From: Monocercomonoides exilis
Lineage: Eukaryota; Preaxostyla; Oxymonadida; Polymastigidae
Assembly: GCA_001643675.2 (NCBI GenBank)
Contig: LSRY02000005.1
Span: forward strand, 870,501-934,500
DNA length: 64,000 nt
Direction: 5' to 3'
The notes beneath the pieces were generated by a model. It was not told the DNA's origin, did no database searches, and was given only the letters and a program-made list of their open reading frames with translations. Position 1 is the first letter of the stretch, and each line of letters starts with the position of its first letter. Below, in pieces: positions 23,001-35,052 of the stretch. Position numbers and translations under genes: made by a program.

Positions 23001-24091
23001 ATCGCAGGCAACTGAAAGAATTTCTCTTTGCTTTAATTTTCCTTTTTCTTCTTTTGCTCTCTGGCTTCCGGATTCTTTATGTTGTAGAATAGCACCCGAT
23101 GAAAACGCCAATTCTGCGGATGTCCACTCAGATTTTGCTTTCGTGTCAAAAGGATAAGATCCATGCTGTTTTGTTAATTTTGAAATGCTTTCCCAAATTC
23201 CCCCTATCTCAATTACGCTTTTCTTTTGGCTTTTTTCATTGACTATCTTTGTTCCTTGCTCTTGAGATGACGATTGAGTTGACATTAACAGTTCGTTTGC
23301 TGCTTCGAGAAGATATTGAACTCGTCCACTTGAAATTCCAAGAGCAACAAGAACAGCGACAGCATCCAAGCAATCCAGATTGCCTGTTGTTGCGCTTTGA
23401 TTCTTGCGACGCTCATGGCGAAACCATGTAACCATCTCACCAATCCCTTTATAAACGCTGTACATTTGAGGTGAAAGTGATTGTGATGATAGAGAACCAA
23501 CGGCTTTGTACATTGATTGAAGAACAGTTTGGCCAACTTCTGGAGATGCAATGCTTAATGCTTTTGCAAGGCCACAACATAGATTCAAAGCCATTTCAAC
23601 CGAACTTTGCGTTCCCTGACCTTGGGGCATTGTTGGTTCAACAACGAGTTTTGGAGGCTCTTCGATCTAAGTTCAAAAAATCATTCCAAAATATTCAAAA
23701 GAAAATGAATCATAAAGAACAATGATAGCAACAAGAAAATAATGCAAACTGTTTCTTCCATTTCTTTTCTCGTTTGAACGCCAATTCGACTTAATAATTC
23801 GGATCTCATTGAATATAACTCCGAAAATTGAGCCATTTCAGGTGCTTGTGCAATCAAAGCCTTGCTAAATTCTTCTGTTCCTATATATTTCCCGATTAAA
23901 TAACTAAAATTCTCGAAATCCTTTGCGGAAAATGCTTGTTGATTTGGCATTAAATCCACTTCGCTTTCGCTCACAGCACGAAATGGACTTGTCTCAAATT
24001 TTTCACGAAGAAAATCTTCATCGAAAATGCTCTCTGTTCCAATTGAGAGCAATGATTTTTCATCGTTAACGTTACTTGAAATATTACCCAT
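11037..24091 (-). CDS. Giant ZZ zinc-finger protein with methyltransferase-like segment
   Basis: About 4,323 residues in two exons: 24091-23750 and 23666-11037. The 83-bp phase-0 intron has donor GTTTGC and acceptor TTAG. The start MGNISS fits an N-myristoylation signal. A ZZ-type zinc finger lies near residues 733-790 (CKLCDEEIS, CDRC, CESC, QQGHSM). Long helical, HEAT-like stretches follow, broken by serine and acidic runs. Two more cysteine clusters lie near 3200-3260 and 3880-3905. Between them, around 3530-3720, MTEPRVML then GDRVLIVGND resembles the start of protein isoaspartate O-methyltransferases, but the SAM-binding GxGxG is lost. The tail is lysine-rich and ends in many Asp-Ser-Asp repeats. 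The architecture recalls giant ubiquitin ligases with ZZ fingers, but no HECT, RING or UBR box was seen. Role unknown; a scaffold is possible. Confidence 0.85.
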
Positions 24092-24448
24092 GACAAATTA
24101 GTCACAGTAACAATTAAGGGAAATGAATATTTTTGGTGTTATGTTTGCAAAGAACGCTTATTATTGAAATAAATAAATGTATATATTATTTCAAAGCATA
24201 TTCATTGATATTCATTTAAAACTTTCGCTCTATTTTTAAAATTATAGGAAATTGATCAATTGAATTACAAGAAAAAGAAGAATAAAAAAGATCTATTTGA
24301 AATGAATTCCAGCGTTTCGATTTATACAATTACGAGTTTCACACATCTCAAACTTAAGATTTCAAGTGAAATGGAAAGTCTTAGTTATTCGACAATAATT
24401 ACAAATAAATTATTAATTTCAACAGATTAATCAAAACTAAAAAAAAAA
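24092..24448. other. Intergenic spacer between two minus-strand genes
   Basis: AT-rich DNA upstream of the giant ZZ gene and downstream of the RhoGAP-like gene. It presumably carries the ZZ-gene promoter and the RhoGAP polyadenylation signal, but no distinct motif is visible. Confidence 0.45.
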
Positions 24449-26756
24449 TTATCGATATAATTTCATCCCCTGAAGGCAATATTGCCACCTTGTGCTATCA
24501 TCGATTTGTCTGAATCTGTCTTCTTCATCTGGAGAAATAGCAAGGCAATATATGATATCCTGAACAGCACGTTTAGCTCTCTCAGCAAATAATCCGAAAT
24601 CTTTGAGCGTAATTGACTTGTCTGCATCTGGATGGAACAGCAGAGGAGCAAATGTGTATGCAAGTTGCGTGACATTCGAAAGAAATTGTGCTTCGGCTTT
24701 GTCAAATGCCATCTGTAAAAGCAAATTGTTAATAAAAAAAAATTGAGATTTATGAAAAAGGAAACATTAAAATGTGATAATGAAATAATTGGCTTAATGT
24801 GATGAATAACAAAAGGTTTCAAACTCTTCTCAGAAAGCGAATAAGATATTTCAAAGTGTAAAAATTCATGTTTGGTGTGTGTGTCTCTATGATCGTGCAT
24901 GTGTTGATTGCAGACTCTGAGTTTCTGATCCTTTTGTGAAGTGCAGCTGGAATCAATGGCTCAGACAGCCCGCGCAGCCAGTTCTTCAGCAGCGTCGCGA
25001 TCGTCGTGGCAGGCACAGCGCCCGAGTCGTCTGCGGTATTTGCGTCTTTCCACTCAGAAACGAAGTAATTCCCCGTGTTTGCCATCTTCTTTGCATGTGC
25101 AACTTGAGAAGGATTGCCAGAAATCGCAAAGAGAGCAGTGATGTCTTTGGATGTCGCATTCGGCGGAACAACAATTGAATTGCAAAGAACTGCTAAAATC
25201 TGAGGAATAATCATTGTCTTCAAAGGGATATGAAGTGGAGGCACAAGCTGACGTGGTTCAAACGAGTTGTCAGAAATGTATGAGGATGCAGGCTCATTCT
25301 CGTTGCGAGCTTCTCCTCTTGCTTCAACGCCAGAAGACTCAATTTGCAGAGCTGAATCAGTATTCTCTCCATCGACTTTCTTTTCTTCCGCCTCTTCCTC
25401 TGCGTGTGTCTGCTCTTTTTCCTCAATTGGCGCAGTTGGTGGTGCTTCGCTAGGCGGAAGAGGGCGGCGATGTTTGAGTCGCTTGTGCTGAGTGCTGTCG
25501 CCAGATGACAACGTTTCTTTAGATGACTCTGTCAGATTGTCACCCTCATCCATTGAACTGTTATCTCTTTCTTTTTGTGCCTCTTCAAATGCCTCTGCTT
25601 CTCTTTTGCTTCTTTCTTCTTCTTCCGCTTGCCTCATTGCTTTTTCTCTCTCCGCTCTAAGCTTCTCTTTTCTTTCTCTTTGTTCGACCGCCATCTTCAT
25701 TGCTTTCTCTTCATCATATAATTCTTCAGTGTAAATCTGCCAACAATATATTTCATCAAGCCAAGTATCAAAAACTCGAGGTATTAAAACATTTATCGGT
25801 AATACATCTAATTGTGCATCCATGTTTAAACTTATCGGTTTATCCTCTTTTATTGAATTGCTGATCTCTGCATTATCTTTTGAATCCTTTTTGGATTTAT
25901 TATTCAAATTCTGTGCATCGGATGAACCTCCAGCAACAACACGGGGATCAACGCTCACACTCCATCCTCCAATTGAAAGTCCAGTGTAAATTTTTGATAA
26001 ACTCATGGTTAATAAAAAATACTTTAATGAGACAAATGGGGTTCGAAATTGGGAATTTGACGACCCCGTACCAGAAGAAGCGCTTTTTGTATTTGAATTA
26101 TCTTGACCTTTTAGAATTCTTCGTTCAACTTGTTGTTGCGTATTTATAGCATTAATTAGGCAAGGCTCAAGTTTAGGAGTTGGTAGAATGCATGATAGTA
26201 AAAGCGACATTAATCTCCAACCAATCAAAGTGGACTCTGTACTTGGGTTGTCAGAAACTTGCCTTAAAATTTGGCAAATGGATTCATCCCGCAGTTCAGG
26301 TATTTTGACAGCTCTTGTTATAAACATATTCACATGCTGTTTGATTGAAAATTTTGCTGGAGCATCTTTCATAATGCACAGTAAATCCATGAATTGAGCT
26401 TTTCCTTCACTTTTCAAAAACTCATGGTTCAAATCAGGCATTCTTAAAAGAGCTTTTTTTAAAGGCTCGGTTGAATGAGTCAATAGTTTTGCAAGGGGAA
26501 TAACCTTATTAAATCCTTTTGTATGTGTCGTAAATAATTCTTTGGCGAAATTCGTAAAGGAATGTTCGCTAACCTTTTCATCAAGAGATTCGTCAATTTC
26601 TCCTAAAAAAATAATATCTGGTCTTCCAACAAAAATGCTATCTTCTATTGTTCGTCTTCCTGGCTGATCAGAAAATACAATACTTGGAGCTATATATGCG
26701 ATATCTTTCACCGGAACTTCTATGTTCGGTGAAAGCGAAAATGTTTCTTGTTCCAT
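24449..26756 (-). CDS. MyTH4-RhoGAP protein, probably GAP-deficient
   Basis: About 731 residues in two exons: 26756-24825 and 24712-24449. The 112-bp intron has donor GTTTGA and acceptor ACAG, phase 0. A MyTH4 domain lies at about 70-205 (SICQILRQVSDNPSTEST, then GWRLMSLLLSC), the fold that binds microtubules in some myosins and in ARHGAP39/Vilse. A charged coiled coil and acidic linker (about 350-500) follow, then a RhoGAP domain at about 525-731 (NWLRGLSEPLIP, then LAYTFAPLLF across the splice). MyTH4 followed by RhoGAP matches ARHGAP39. The arginine-finger position (GIFR in active domains) reads ALFA at 541-544. The conserved Asn before Leu-Ala in the later helix is Gln. The domain can probably bind a Rho-type GTPase but not speed hydrolysis. 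Confidence 0.85.
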
Positions 26757-27101
26757 CCAATTTTATATTGGTTATATGATCTTTTTTTAAAGGATTATTT
26801 ACGAACAAATTTCAGATGTTTGTCATTGTCATTATGGAAGCACAAAAAAACATGTGGGAATGATTGAAGAATAGGCGATATTGTTATCATAGTGAAAATT
26901 TATTTTCAAAAGTCGTTCATTGATAAAAGAAAAAACAAAAAATATTGTATCTTATCGTTGAGCAACGGTTTCTTTATTCATTTTCAATATCGCTCATGAA
27001 AAAGCCATTTTTTTGTATTGATTGGGTTCACGAAAATAAAACAAATTAGATTTTGTCAATAAATCATTCAAAACCTTTAACATTTTTTTCTATAAACAAA
27101 A
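26757..27101. other. Intergenic flank of inverted-repeat element
   Basis: Upstream region of the MyTH4-RhoGAP gene, AT-rich and without reading frames. It ends where the first large inverted repeat begins. Confidence 0.45.
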
Positions 27102-28197
27102 GGGACATAATATTTGACTTCAGACATTTTCATTGAATAATTATGCATATGCGATGAACTTTTTGTGATCAGAAAATTAGAAATAAATATGTTGATTTTT
27201 TGAAATACGTTTGGTGTAACAAAACATAATGTTATTATATCAATGATGTTTGTTAACAGATATGAAAATCAAATTGTTTTTGAAATCTGGTTGAGTTTAA
27301 AAATGTTATAAGTGAAACAGTTTTTTCATGTTTTGTGCATAAAAAGCTTGAAAGTCCATATTTTCCCCCATTTGTTTTGCTCGTTTTTAACCAACTCTCT
27401 TTCTTTGTTTATTTTTAATTACAAGGTTATGAAACATGCATATCTTCGTTTTATTATTCGAAATGTTTTATGTTTTTGACATTTCATCATTTTTGACAAA
27501 AAATATGAAAAAATAATAATAATAAGCAACACATTTTTTGGATATTTAAAGTGATGTGCATGAAATGAAAAAGATTTATATAAAGGATTGGCCTGGTTAA
27601 AACTTTGTGATATGTTGTTGCTCAAGAAGCACAAATTAATTTTCGAAAAAGACAAATAAGCTTTTTTCAAATTTGGTTTAAATTGAAATGACTAATTGCT
27701 AAGAAAATCAACACATTATTATCTTATTGACATGATATCGCGGTAAATAATTCATGCAATCAAATAAAAGCAAAGAAATTTTCATTTTTTCATATTTTTT
27801 TTTTTAAATTGATTAAATGTCAAAAACATAAAACATTTCGAATAATAAAACGAAGATATGCATGTTTCATAACCTTGTAATTAAAAATAAACAAAGAAAG
27901 AGAGTTGGTTAAAAACGAGCAAAACAAATGGGGGAAAATATGGACTTTCAAGCTTTTTATGCACAAAACATGAAAAAACTGTTTCACTTATAACATTTTT
28001 AAACTCAACCAGATTTCAAAAACAATTTGATTTTCATATCTGTTAACAAACATCATTGATATAATAACATTATGTTTTGTTACACCAAACGTATTTCAAA
28101 AAATCAACATATTTATTTCTAATTTTCTGATCACAAAAAGTTCATCGCATATGCATAATTATTCAATGAAAATGTCTGAAGTCAAATATTTTGTCCC
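27102..28197. repeat. 1.1-kb element with ~385-bp near-perfect inverted arms
   Basis: The sequence from about 27102 to 27488 returns as its reverse complement from about 27812 to 28197, around a spacer of roughly 320 bp. By eye the arms are almost identical; one mismatch near the outer end is a T in the left arm against an A in the reverse-complemented right arm. The outer ends read GGGACA and TGTCCC. The spacer has no reading frame, tRNA or recognisable domain. No clear target-site duplication is seen beyond a short A-run on each side. Such a structure fits a foldback or MITE-type element. Its transcript would form a long double-stranded hairpin. Near-identity of the arms suggests recent formation or gene conversion. 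Confidence 0.85.
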
Positions 28198-28397
28198 AAA
28201 TGATCAAAAATAAATTAAAAAATTCTTTGATCTTCATCAAAAACAAAAATTGTTACTAAAAAATTTCTGTCCCGTCATAAATAGTTTAATAAAAAAATAA
28301 ATGTTTGCCTTTTTAATTTTTATCATCTATTTCTTCTGTTTTAATGAACAAAAAAAATAACCGGATTTGTGAAAATGTTCGGGTTTATTAATCACCA

Positions 28398-28759
28398 TAC
28401 AGATATCGCATAAAATACCGGACAAGATCGATATCTTAATAACCGCAAGAAGACATTTTCTGACAATTTTCCTCAAAACACATCTCGTCAATACAAACTC
28501 ATTTAAAAAACAAGACTTTCAAAATAGCTTCATTTGTGCTCAGAAAAAAATATTATTTGATTCCAAGAGAAACTTAAAATCCAATTTCATCGAGATTTTT
28601 AAAATAATTTTCTCTGAGCACAAATGAAGCTATTTTAAAAGTCTTGTTTTTTAAATGAGTTTGTATTGACGAGATGTGTTTTGAGGAAAATTGTCAGAAA
28701 ATGTCTTCTTGCGGTTATTAAGATATCGATCTTGTCCGGTATTTTATGCGATATCTGTA
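28398..28759. mobile_element. Palindromic MITE-like element flanked by TA
   Basis: Inverted arms of about 145 bp (28400-28545 and 28612-28757) surround a spacer of about 65 bp. The termini are CAGATATCGC and GCGATATCTG, each directly next to a TA dinucleotide (28398-28399 and 28758-28759). A TA target duplication and ends starting CAG are typical of Tc1/mariner-type insertions, so this looks like a non-autonomous foldback MITE of that class. It encodes nothing. It lies about 170 bp upstream of the leucine-rich-repeat gene and could affect its promoter. Confidence 0.8.
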
Positions 28760-28927
28760 TATTTCATTTTTAATGAGCATAATTGATTGTTTTAACAATT
28801 TTCATTAGTATTTTTCATATGAATATATCTCTTCTTCAATAGAAAATGTTTATCTGTTTTTCATTATTACTTGTTAAAAATTTGCGAAAAAATAGTGATC
28901 ACAAATGTAATTATTATTATTTATGAC

Positions 28928-31698
28928 ATGAATCAAACTGCTTTGTCTTATTCTCTAAAATGTCAGTCATTTAAAGTTTCTGAACATTTTGATTTTAAAA
29001 GATACATATATTCACAGAAAGAAATATTCAGTTGGAATAATATATCGGATGTATGACATTTCTTTTTAACTGACTTCATTTATTTAAATTGATAAAATAA
29101 TTAACTTCAAATCAGGAGCCGTATAGCAAAACACTTACATCTTCATTATTATCGTTATCATTTTATCCATCTCTAAAAGTTCTTTCATTTTGTGGATGCC
29201 CTCGTGAAATCTTAATTGATAAATCAATTATTTCTTCTTTGTTGCATTTAATCTCGCACAGTAAAACTCTTGAAGTAATTGACCTTAGAGATTGTAATAT
29301 ATGCAGCGATGTAGCAGAAGCATTTTTTGAAACAATATGTTGTAATTCATCAATTAAACAACTTTTCATTTCTGGGAATTCTCTGGAAGAAAAAGCTTTG
29401 CTAAGCCTTTGCAACAGCATGACCAAGAATCCATCTTTGACTGTTTTAGATATTTCAAGAAATAAAGCTGTTTCAAGAAGTCAAATAACAACTCAGGCCT
29501 TTGGAATAACTTTTCCCCTGATGAACAATTTACATACACTTTGGATTTCATTGTCTTCTTTTCAAGTCGAACAACAAATTCATAATATTTCTAAACTTGC
29601 ATCGCTTAAATCACTCGGATGGACATGCTCACGAATTGATGATAGGAATTTTGCATATTTTCTTCTTGAATTACCAGGAATTAAGCAATCTCCAATTGCA
29701 ACGTTATTGAAACGGGTTCAGAACATACTATTAAAAGAGGAAATGGAAACTTTTGAGAGTTGTAAACAGGCAAATATTGAAATATCTTCATCAGAAAAAC
29801 AATTCACAAAATCTTCAGAGATCACTTCTTCAACAGCTGCTGCCAAAAAAAAGCAATCATCATCTTCTTCTCCATCTTCTGTGCCGCGACCAATGAGCAT
29901 GAGGGAGCGTATCCAAGAGCGCGAGAGACTGCGCATTGAAGCTGAACAAAAGGAAAAAGAAGAAAAAAGACTTCAACAGAGGTTGAAAGGCGTGCAAGTC
30001 AGTGAGGTTTTAAAAGTGATGAGATCCATTGAACAATACAAAGCAGGCAGCATCCAATCTATTGAAATCGATGATGCAGATGCAGAAGAAAAAGACGAGG
30101 AGAGCGCTGATGTTGAACAGAAGAAGGAAGGCCCGCCAATACAGCATCCTTCAATCATTACACAGAACTCTTCTCAACATGTTTCAAGAGCTGAACGTAC
30201 AAGTCCTCTGATTGCTTCAAAGGCAGAGAAATCGAATGAGACAGCAACAACTTCAGATACGCAGCAGTCATCTCCACAGAAAAAGCATCGCTCACCGTCT
30301 CCATCTCGCACTCTCCAGACAGCGCCAAAAGGCGCAGCTCCATTTGCACATTTGTCTGCTTTGAACTTGTCTCACTCTTCAATCACTCCTTTGTCTGCTT
30401 CGTGCATCTTTCTCGCTCTCACAACGGATCTGCCCCTGATTTCTCTTTCTCTGTCTCACTGCCCCATATTCGCCAATTCAGCTTCAACTTCCGAAGATTG
30501 CCTGACAGACTGCCTCGTTTCAATGCTCCGAATGAATGTCTCCCTCATCAGCTTGGATCTCTCTTTCACTGGCATGCCCTCTCATTCTGCTCGTGCGATC
30601 ATTGACACTCTGCAAGAGGGATACTGCCTTCAGCTCTCTTCTTTGTCGCTGGGAGGGAACAGAGGAGACGAAGGGTGGAACGACACGGACGTGGCAGAGC
30701 CGCTTCTGAGGCTTGTTGTTGATGGAGGCAGAGTCACTTCACCCGAAACATCATCATCCACTTCAGCGTCTCAATCATCCCAGTCATCTCATTCATCTCA
30801 TTCACCACGTTCATCTTCATTTCTTTCACTTGGCTCAGATTCGTCTCCATTTCATTCTGACACTTCACCCCGTCTTTCGTCTCGAGCTGACTTGTATTTT
30901 GGCTCTTCAGCACCATCGCTGCTGCCAATGTGCGGTTTTCCAACTTCTCAGTCATTGCTTTTGCCAGAAGAAAAAAAAGAATGGAAAAGATGGTGGGACC
31001 GCTCTTTCCTCATCTCATTAGGCGATCTTTCAGAGTTTGCACTATTTATTTATTCTATTTTTTTAAATAATTTTTTTTCCTTAAATTTTTATTATATTTC
31101 TTTATGTTCACTTGCGAATTCAATCATGTGAATATCTTTTATTGGCTCAATCGTGTATAATCGAACACAAATGAAAATTCAGCTACTCTGCTTTTTCGGC
31201 ATCGATGATTTCTCGCTTGGCTGATGCACTTCATCGAAATGAGCTGTTGCTAACACTCGCTGCAGATGCAACACTCACTCCATTTCACAAATTACAAATG
31301 GCATCAAAAAGAAAGGTGTGAAAAAGAAAAGACTTACAAAAGAAAAAGAGAAATATTTTAAAAAAAATTTTTTATTTGCGGCTTGGCTATTGAAACTTTT
31401 TTTTCTATAAAAATTTCTCATCCATTTGACAAATTAATGTTTTTTCGTATCATTTTTCCTTTTCGTAATTGAATAATCTTTTATGGTAACTTTTCAGGAA
31501 ATCGAGAAAAGAAAGAGGCAGAAAGATCTTATTGCAGAAATTGAGCTTACCTCGCAACAAGTGCAAGCAATGTCTTCCTTTGCGCTACTCGAAAACGAAG
31601 CAGAAAAACAGAAAAAGCAAAAGAGACGATCTTCAACTGGGAGAAGTTCAAGGGCATCCAGTCGAATTTCAAGAAGAAGCATGTCTCCGAAAAAATGA
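28928..31698 (+). CDS. Leucine-rich-repeat protein, four exons
   Basis: About 791 residues from exons 28928-29050, 29116-31034, 31183-31315 and 31498-31698. Introns are 65, 148 and 182 bp, with donors GTATGA, GTTTGC and GTGTGA; all phases agree. Leucine-rich repeats of the ribonuclease-inhibitor type occupy about 65-200 (LEVIDLRDCNI, LFISGNSLEEKALLSL, LTVLDISRN). A charged helix (RIQERERLRIEAEQKEKEEK) and a disordered serine/glutamate linker follow. A second repeat block lies near 430-530 (LSALNLSHSSI, LISLDLSFTGM, LSSLSLGGNRGDEG). The carboxyl end is a helix, then a basic serine/arginine tail (RRSSTGRSSRASSRIS). Such proteins usually act as binding scaffolds, often in the cytoskeleton or axoneme, but no partner is indicated. 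Start is the first ATG of exon 1. Confidence 0.75.
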
Positions 31699-32336
31699 AG
31701 TATGCATTAATTTTAATCGTGCAATTTTTTACAACAACTTTTATAAATATTAGTTATTATTTTGAAAAGTATTTCTGACAGAATAGAATCCCGAAAAAGA
31801 ATGAACATTTTATTCCTTCAGAATAAAATTTATATTTCAATTCGAAGGCGCAGACAATAATTTATCAATGAAAAAATACATTTATAATAGATTGGAGATC
31901 ATATCAGCAAAAAAATACAGTTAATTGTAACAAAATTTTTTGTTTTATGAATTTTGTTCCACTCTCTTCTTTCAAAGAATTTTTTTCGTTTTATTATATT
32001 TTTTTATTAAATATTGCACGATAATGTTAGAATTATAATCATACGATTGCAGAAAAGAATTGGAACAAATCATTAGATTTTTCATAAATGAAAAAATTCT
32101 GTTCCATTTTAATCGACAGCCCACAATTTTTATTTGTGAGAAATTTTCTTTTTTGATAATTATCTTTTGCTTTATGAAGAAAACAAATACTGCAAACGAT
32201 AGCAGACGCATTAACGCGTATTTATTTCGAACCATTGCGGGAATTGTCTTTTCTTAAAAATGTCGAATTGAAATCATTCGCATTTTTTCTACAAGGAGAT
32301 TATTTCTTTTTTAAAAGATATTCAGCCTTTTATATC
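31699..32336. other. AT-rich intergenic region
   Basis: Spacer between two plus-strand genes. No reading frame or repeat is supported. Short frames on both strands are AT-driven and lack splice logic. Confidence 0.45.
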
Positions 32337-34869
32337 ATGAAAAAATTTCAAAGGTTTTCTGAAAATTCATTTTCTGCTTTAGACGGAGAGGAAGAAAATG
32401 CAGAAAAAGAAAAATCAATGCTACGCAAATTAACAAAGCAAATGCAACAAACAAATAAAGAAATTAATCTTTTTTCCAGATCATTACAGTCAGGTCTTAT
32501 TTAAATTTTGATTTATCGATTCAATTATTTTGCTTATTACTGAAGAGAATCAGAAAAGGGAAAAATTCAAAAGAAATCGAGAAGTCAATGAAGTTGTTGA
32601 CAAATTAATTTCAACGAGCAGCAAACCTAAAATTCATGATGAAAGAGTAAAAGACGTTGTTTCTAAGGCGCTTGCAGAAATTGAAATTGCAAACAAAAAT
32701 GAGGAAGGCGAAACTTCTGATTATGTGACGAACACTTCCTCATCAAACAGTCAATATAAGCATTCTAAGTCGAATGATGCTGACAGCCAATCTGATTTGC
32801 AAGCAAAATTATTATTCAATTCTGAACCACTGTCGTCAGCTCCAAAATTTAAACATGACAATCCGGCAGTTCCTCGATCAGAAGTTTACACCAAAATAAA
32901 AAACCCTTCGAAAAACAATAAAAACTTCAATGATTCTTCTTTTAAATTTGATGACAAAATAAACAGTGATCTTTCTCGGATGCAAAAAGAGAAATCCAGA
33001 CAATTGCTAAAGAAAAAATCGAAGACTTCAAATCCAACTCGATCGCACTCATTTATTCGTATCCCTTTACAAACAGAAATACGCAGACACAATTTGATAA
33101 AAAGATTTAAAAGAAAAGTTAATAAACTTAACAAGCAATTGAACAGTTTTTACGGACAAAAGAAAATATCAATTGACATTGGATGTCAAACTGATATTCA
33201 AATAGAAAAGAATCAAAGTTCAATCTCAAATGCAACAACTGAGCCGAAAAATGAAATAGAGCAACAAATAGATGAGCAGAAACTTATAACAACAGAAGGC
33301 ATTGCCGATGATGAAGATTTTTCTATTTTATCGCCAATTATTGGAGATGAAGTTCGTTATAGCGATTCGTCAGCAAAAGATAACTTATTGTCTCAAGAGA
33401 ACCCAGATTTTCATTCAACATTTGTGAAGCCTTCAACGACATCCAGACAGAATTCGTATCCCATACAAAAAGAGACCGAATACTTATCTGAAACGTGTTT
33501 GGATTCATCATCATTCACACTTTCTCAATTTTCATCAACCAGTACAAAAAATCAAACGCTTCTCGATCAAAATATATCGCCTTCAGCGTTAAATGAATCA
33601 CATTTACAATCACAACAACCATTTGATAGATTATCAACGCATTCACCTTCAACTCATTCTTCTTTGAATTCAAATCTTTCAAACATTACTTCATCTTCAG
33701 ACTCATCGGCTGCTTCAGATCTTTCAGAAAATGCAAGTAAAATCCCATCACAAACTGATTTTTTCCAACAACAACAAATGTTGCCGAAGCACATGGCTCC
33801 AATACACGTCAGTTCGGATGTTATTGCCACTCCGCTTCAACTTCCTCGACCGACAAATAACAAAGCTTCTTCACCTTCCTCTCAACTCTCTCCATCATCG
33901 TCATCATTTTCTGTTTCACAAAAAGAACTAAAAGCACAACTGCCATCTCCTTCTTTCTTTAATATTCATCTTACTCCTCTACCTCCACCGCCACCACCTC
34001 CTCCTTTTAATCTTTCCTATTTTACTTCCACATCTCTTCCTGATAAGAAATATACAGATTATTTTCCATTTCAGCAAAAGATTTCAATTGAAAGCTCACC
34101 ATCTTCAATGAAGATTGCTTCTGATTCTTCTCATGATAATATCGAACCTTTGCCAACTACAAAATTAAATACACAAAATTTCAACACACGTAAAATTTAT
34201 ACAGATACCTCTTTTTCTGCTTCAACTTATTCGCCAAGTCATTCTGTAGAAAATACTCCAAATAATTTGAGCAATGAAAACACACTCAACAAAACCAAAC
34301 ATTCAGCTCCAGTCAATCATCTTCTTTATCCTTTGGATACACCCCCATCGGAAATGATCAAACGTGATCTATCGAAAAAAGCTCATCATCAAAACACTTC
34401 TTCCTTAATTCGCTCATCTTTTCAAACACTTCACAAAGAAAGAACAAACACCGGAACTCCGATGGTTGACTCATCTCTTCCTGAACAGAAACAAAGAAGA
34501 ACTCGAGAAAGCATCTCAGAGCAAGAGGAACAGAAAAGTTTTGTTGACATCAATGAAAGCGATGACATTGCATCAGTTGAAAGAGAAATCGATAAGGGCT
34601 TTGCTGATTACGAAAATGAAGATGAATTATTTTTTGAATCAAAAGAAAAAAGGAAATACAGAAAATCAAATCCCCAATCGATGCAAAAAGAAGCTGATAT
34701 TTTCAATGAGAAAGGAAAAGATTTTTCGAGTTATGAAGTCAAAGAAAGAATTACCGATTCAAATAGGAAGAAAAAGCAAGCAGAAGCCGAAAAGTTGCTG
34801 TGGCAAAAATGGAAAGAAAAAGAAGATGCATATTGGGATTCACAGTTTGCAGGCGGATCGTTTTTATGA
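32337..34869 (+). CDS. Disordered serine/proline-rich protein with helical ends
   Basis: About 826 residues from exons 32337-32493 and 32546-34869. The intron is 52 bp (donor GTCTTA, off the window's usual form; acceptor GAAG), phase 1. The amino end is a short coiled coil (MLRKLTKQMQQTNKEINLF). A basic, arginine-rich segment with a short amphipathic helix (HNLIKRFKRKVNKLNKQL) lies around residue 240. The middle is low in complexity, rich in serine, glutamine and proline, with a run of eight prolines. The carboxyl end is helical and charged with aromatic anchors (LLWQKWKEKEDAYWDSQF), possibly a peptide docking site. There are no membrane segments, signal peptide or recognised domain. The start is the first ATG in frame with exon 1; an earlier exon cannot be excluded. 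Confidence 0.65.
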
Positions 34870-35052
34870 TTATACTTTTGATAGAGCGAATCTATTATGA
34901 GCAATTTTTTTGAAATTTCATTTCAAATTGAAAAATTTCATCTTGTAATATTTTGTAAAATAATACTTTTAATTTTTATTTTTATTCATTTGAATAAATG
35001 TTAAGTTCAAGTTTATTTTGCATTTGAGAGTGAAAATATGCAGACAAGATTT

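Noticed and set aside
11037-24091. Assignment of the ZZ giant as UBR4 or HERC2
   Set aside because: Size and ZZ finger are suggestive, but I see no UBR box, HECT domain, RCC1 repeats or recognisable UBR4 carboxyl end.
27419-27670. Minus-strand frame of 83 residues within the first inverted repeat
   Set aside because: It is AT-driven, spans arm and spacer, and shows no domain or transposase motif.
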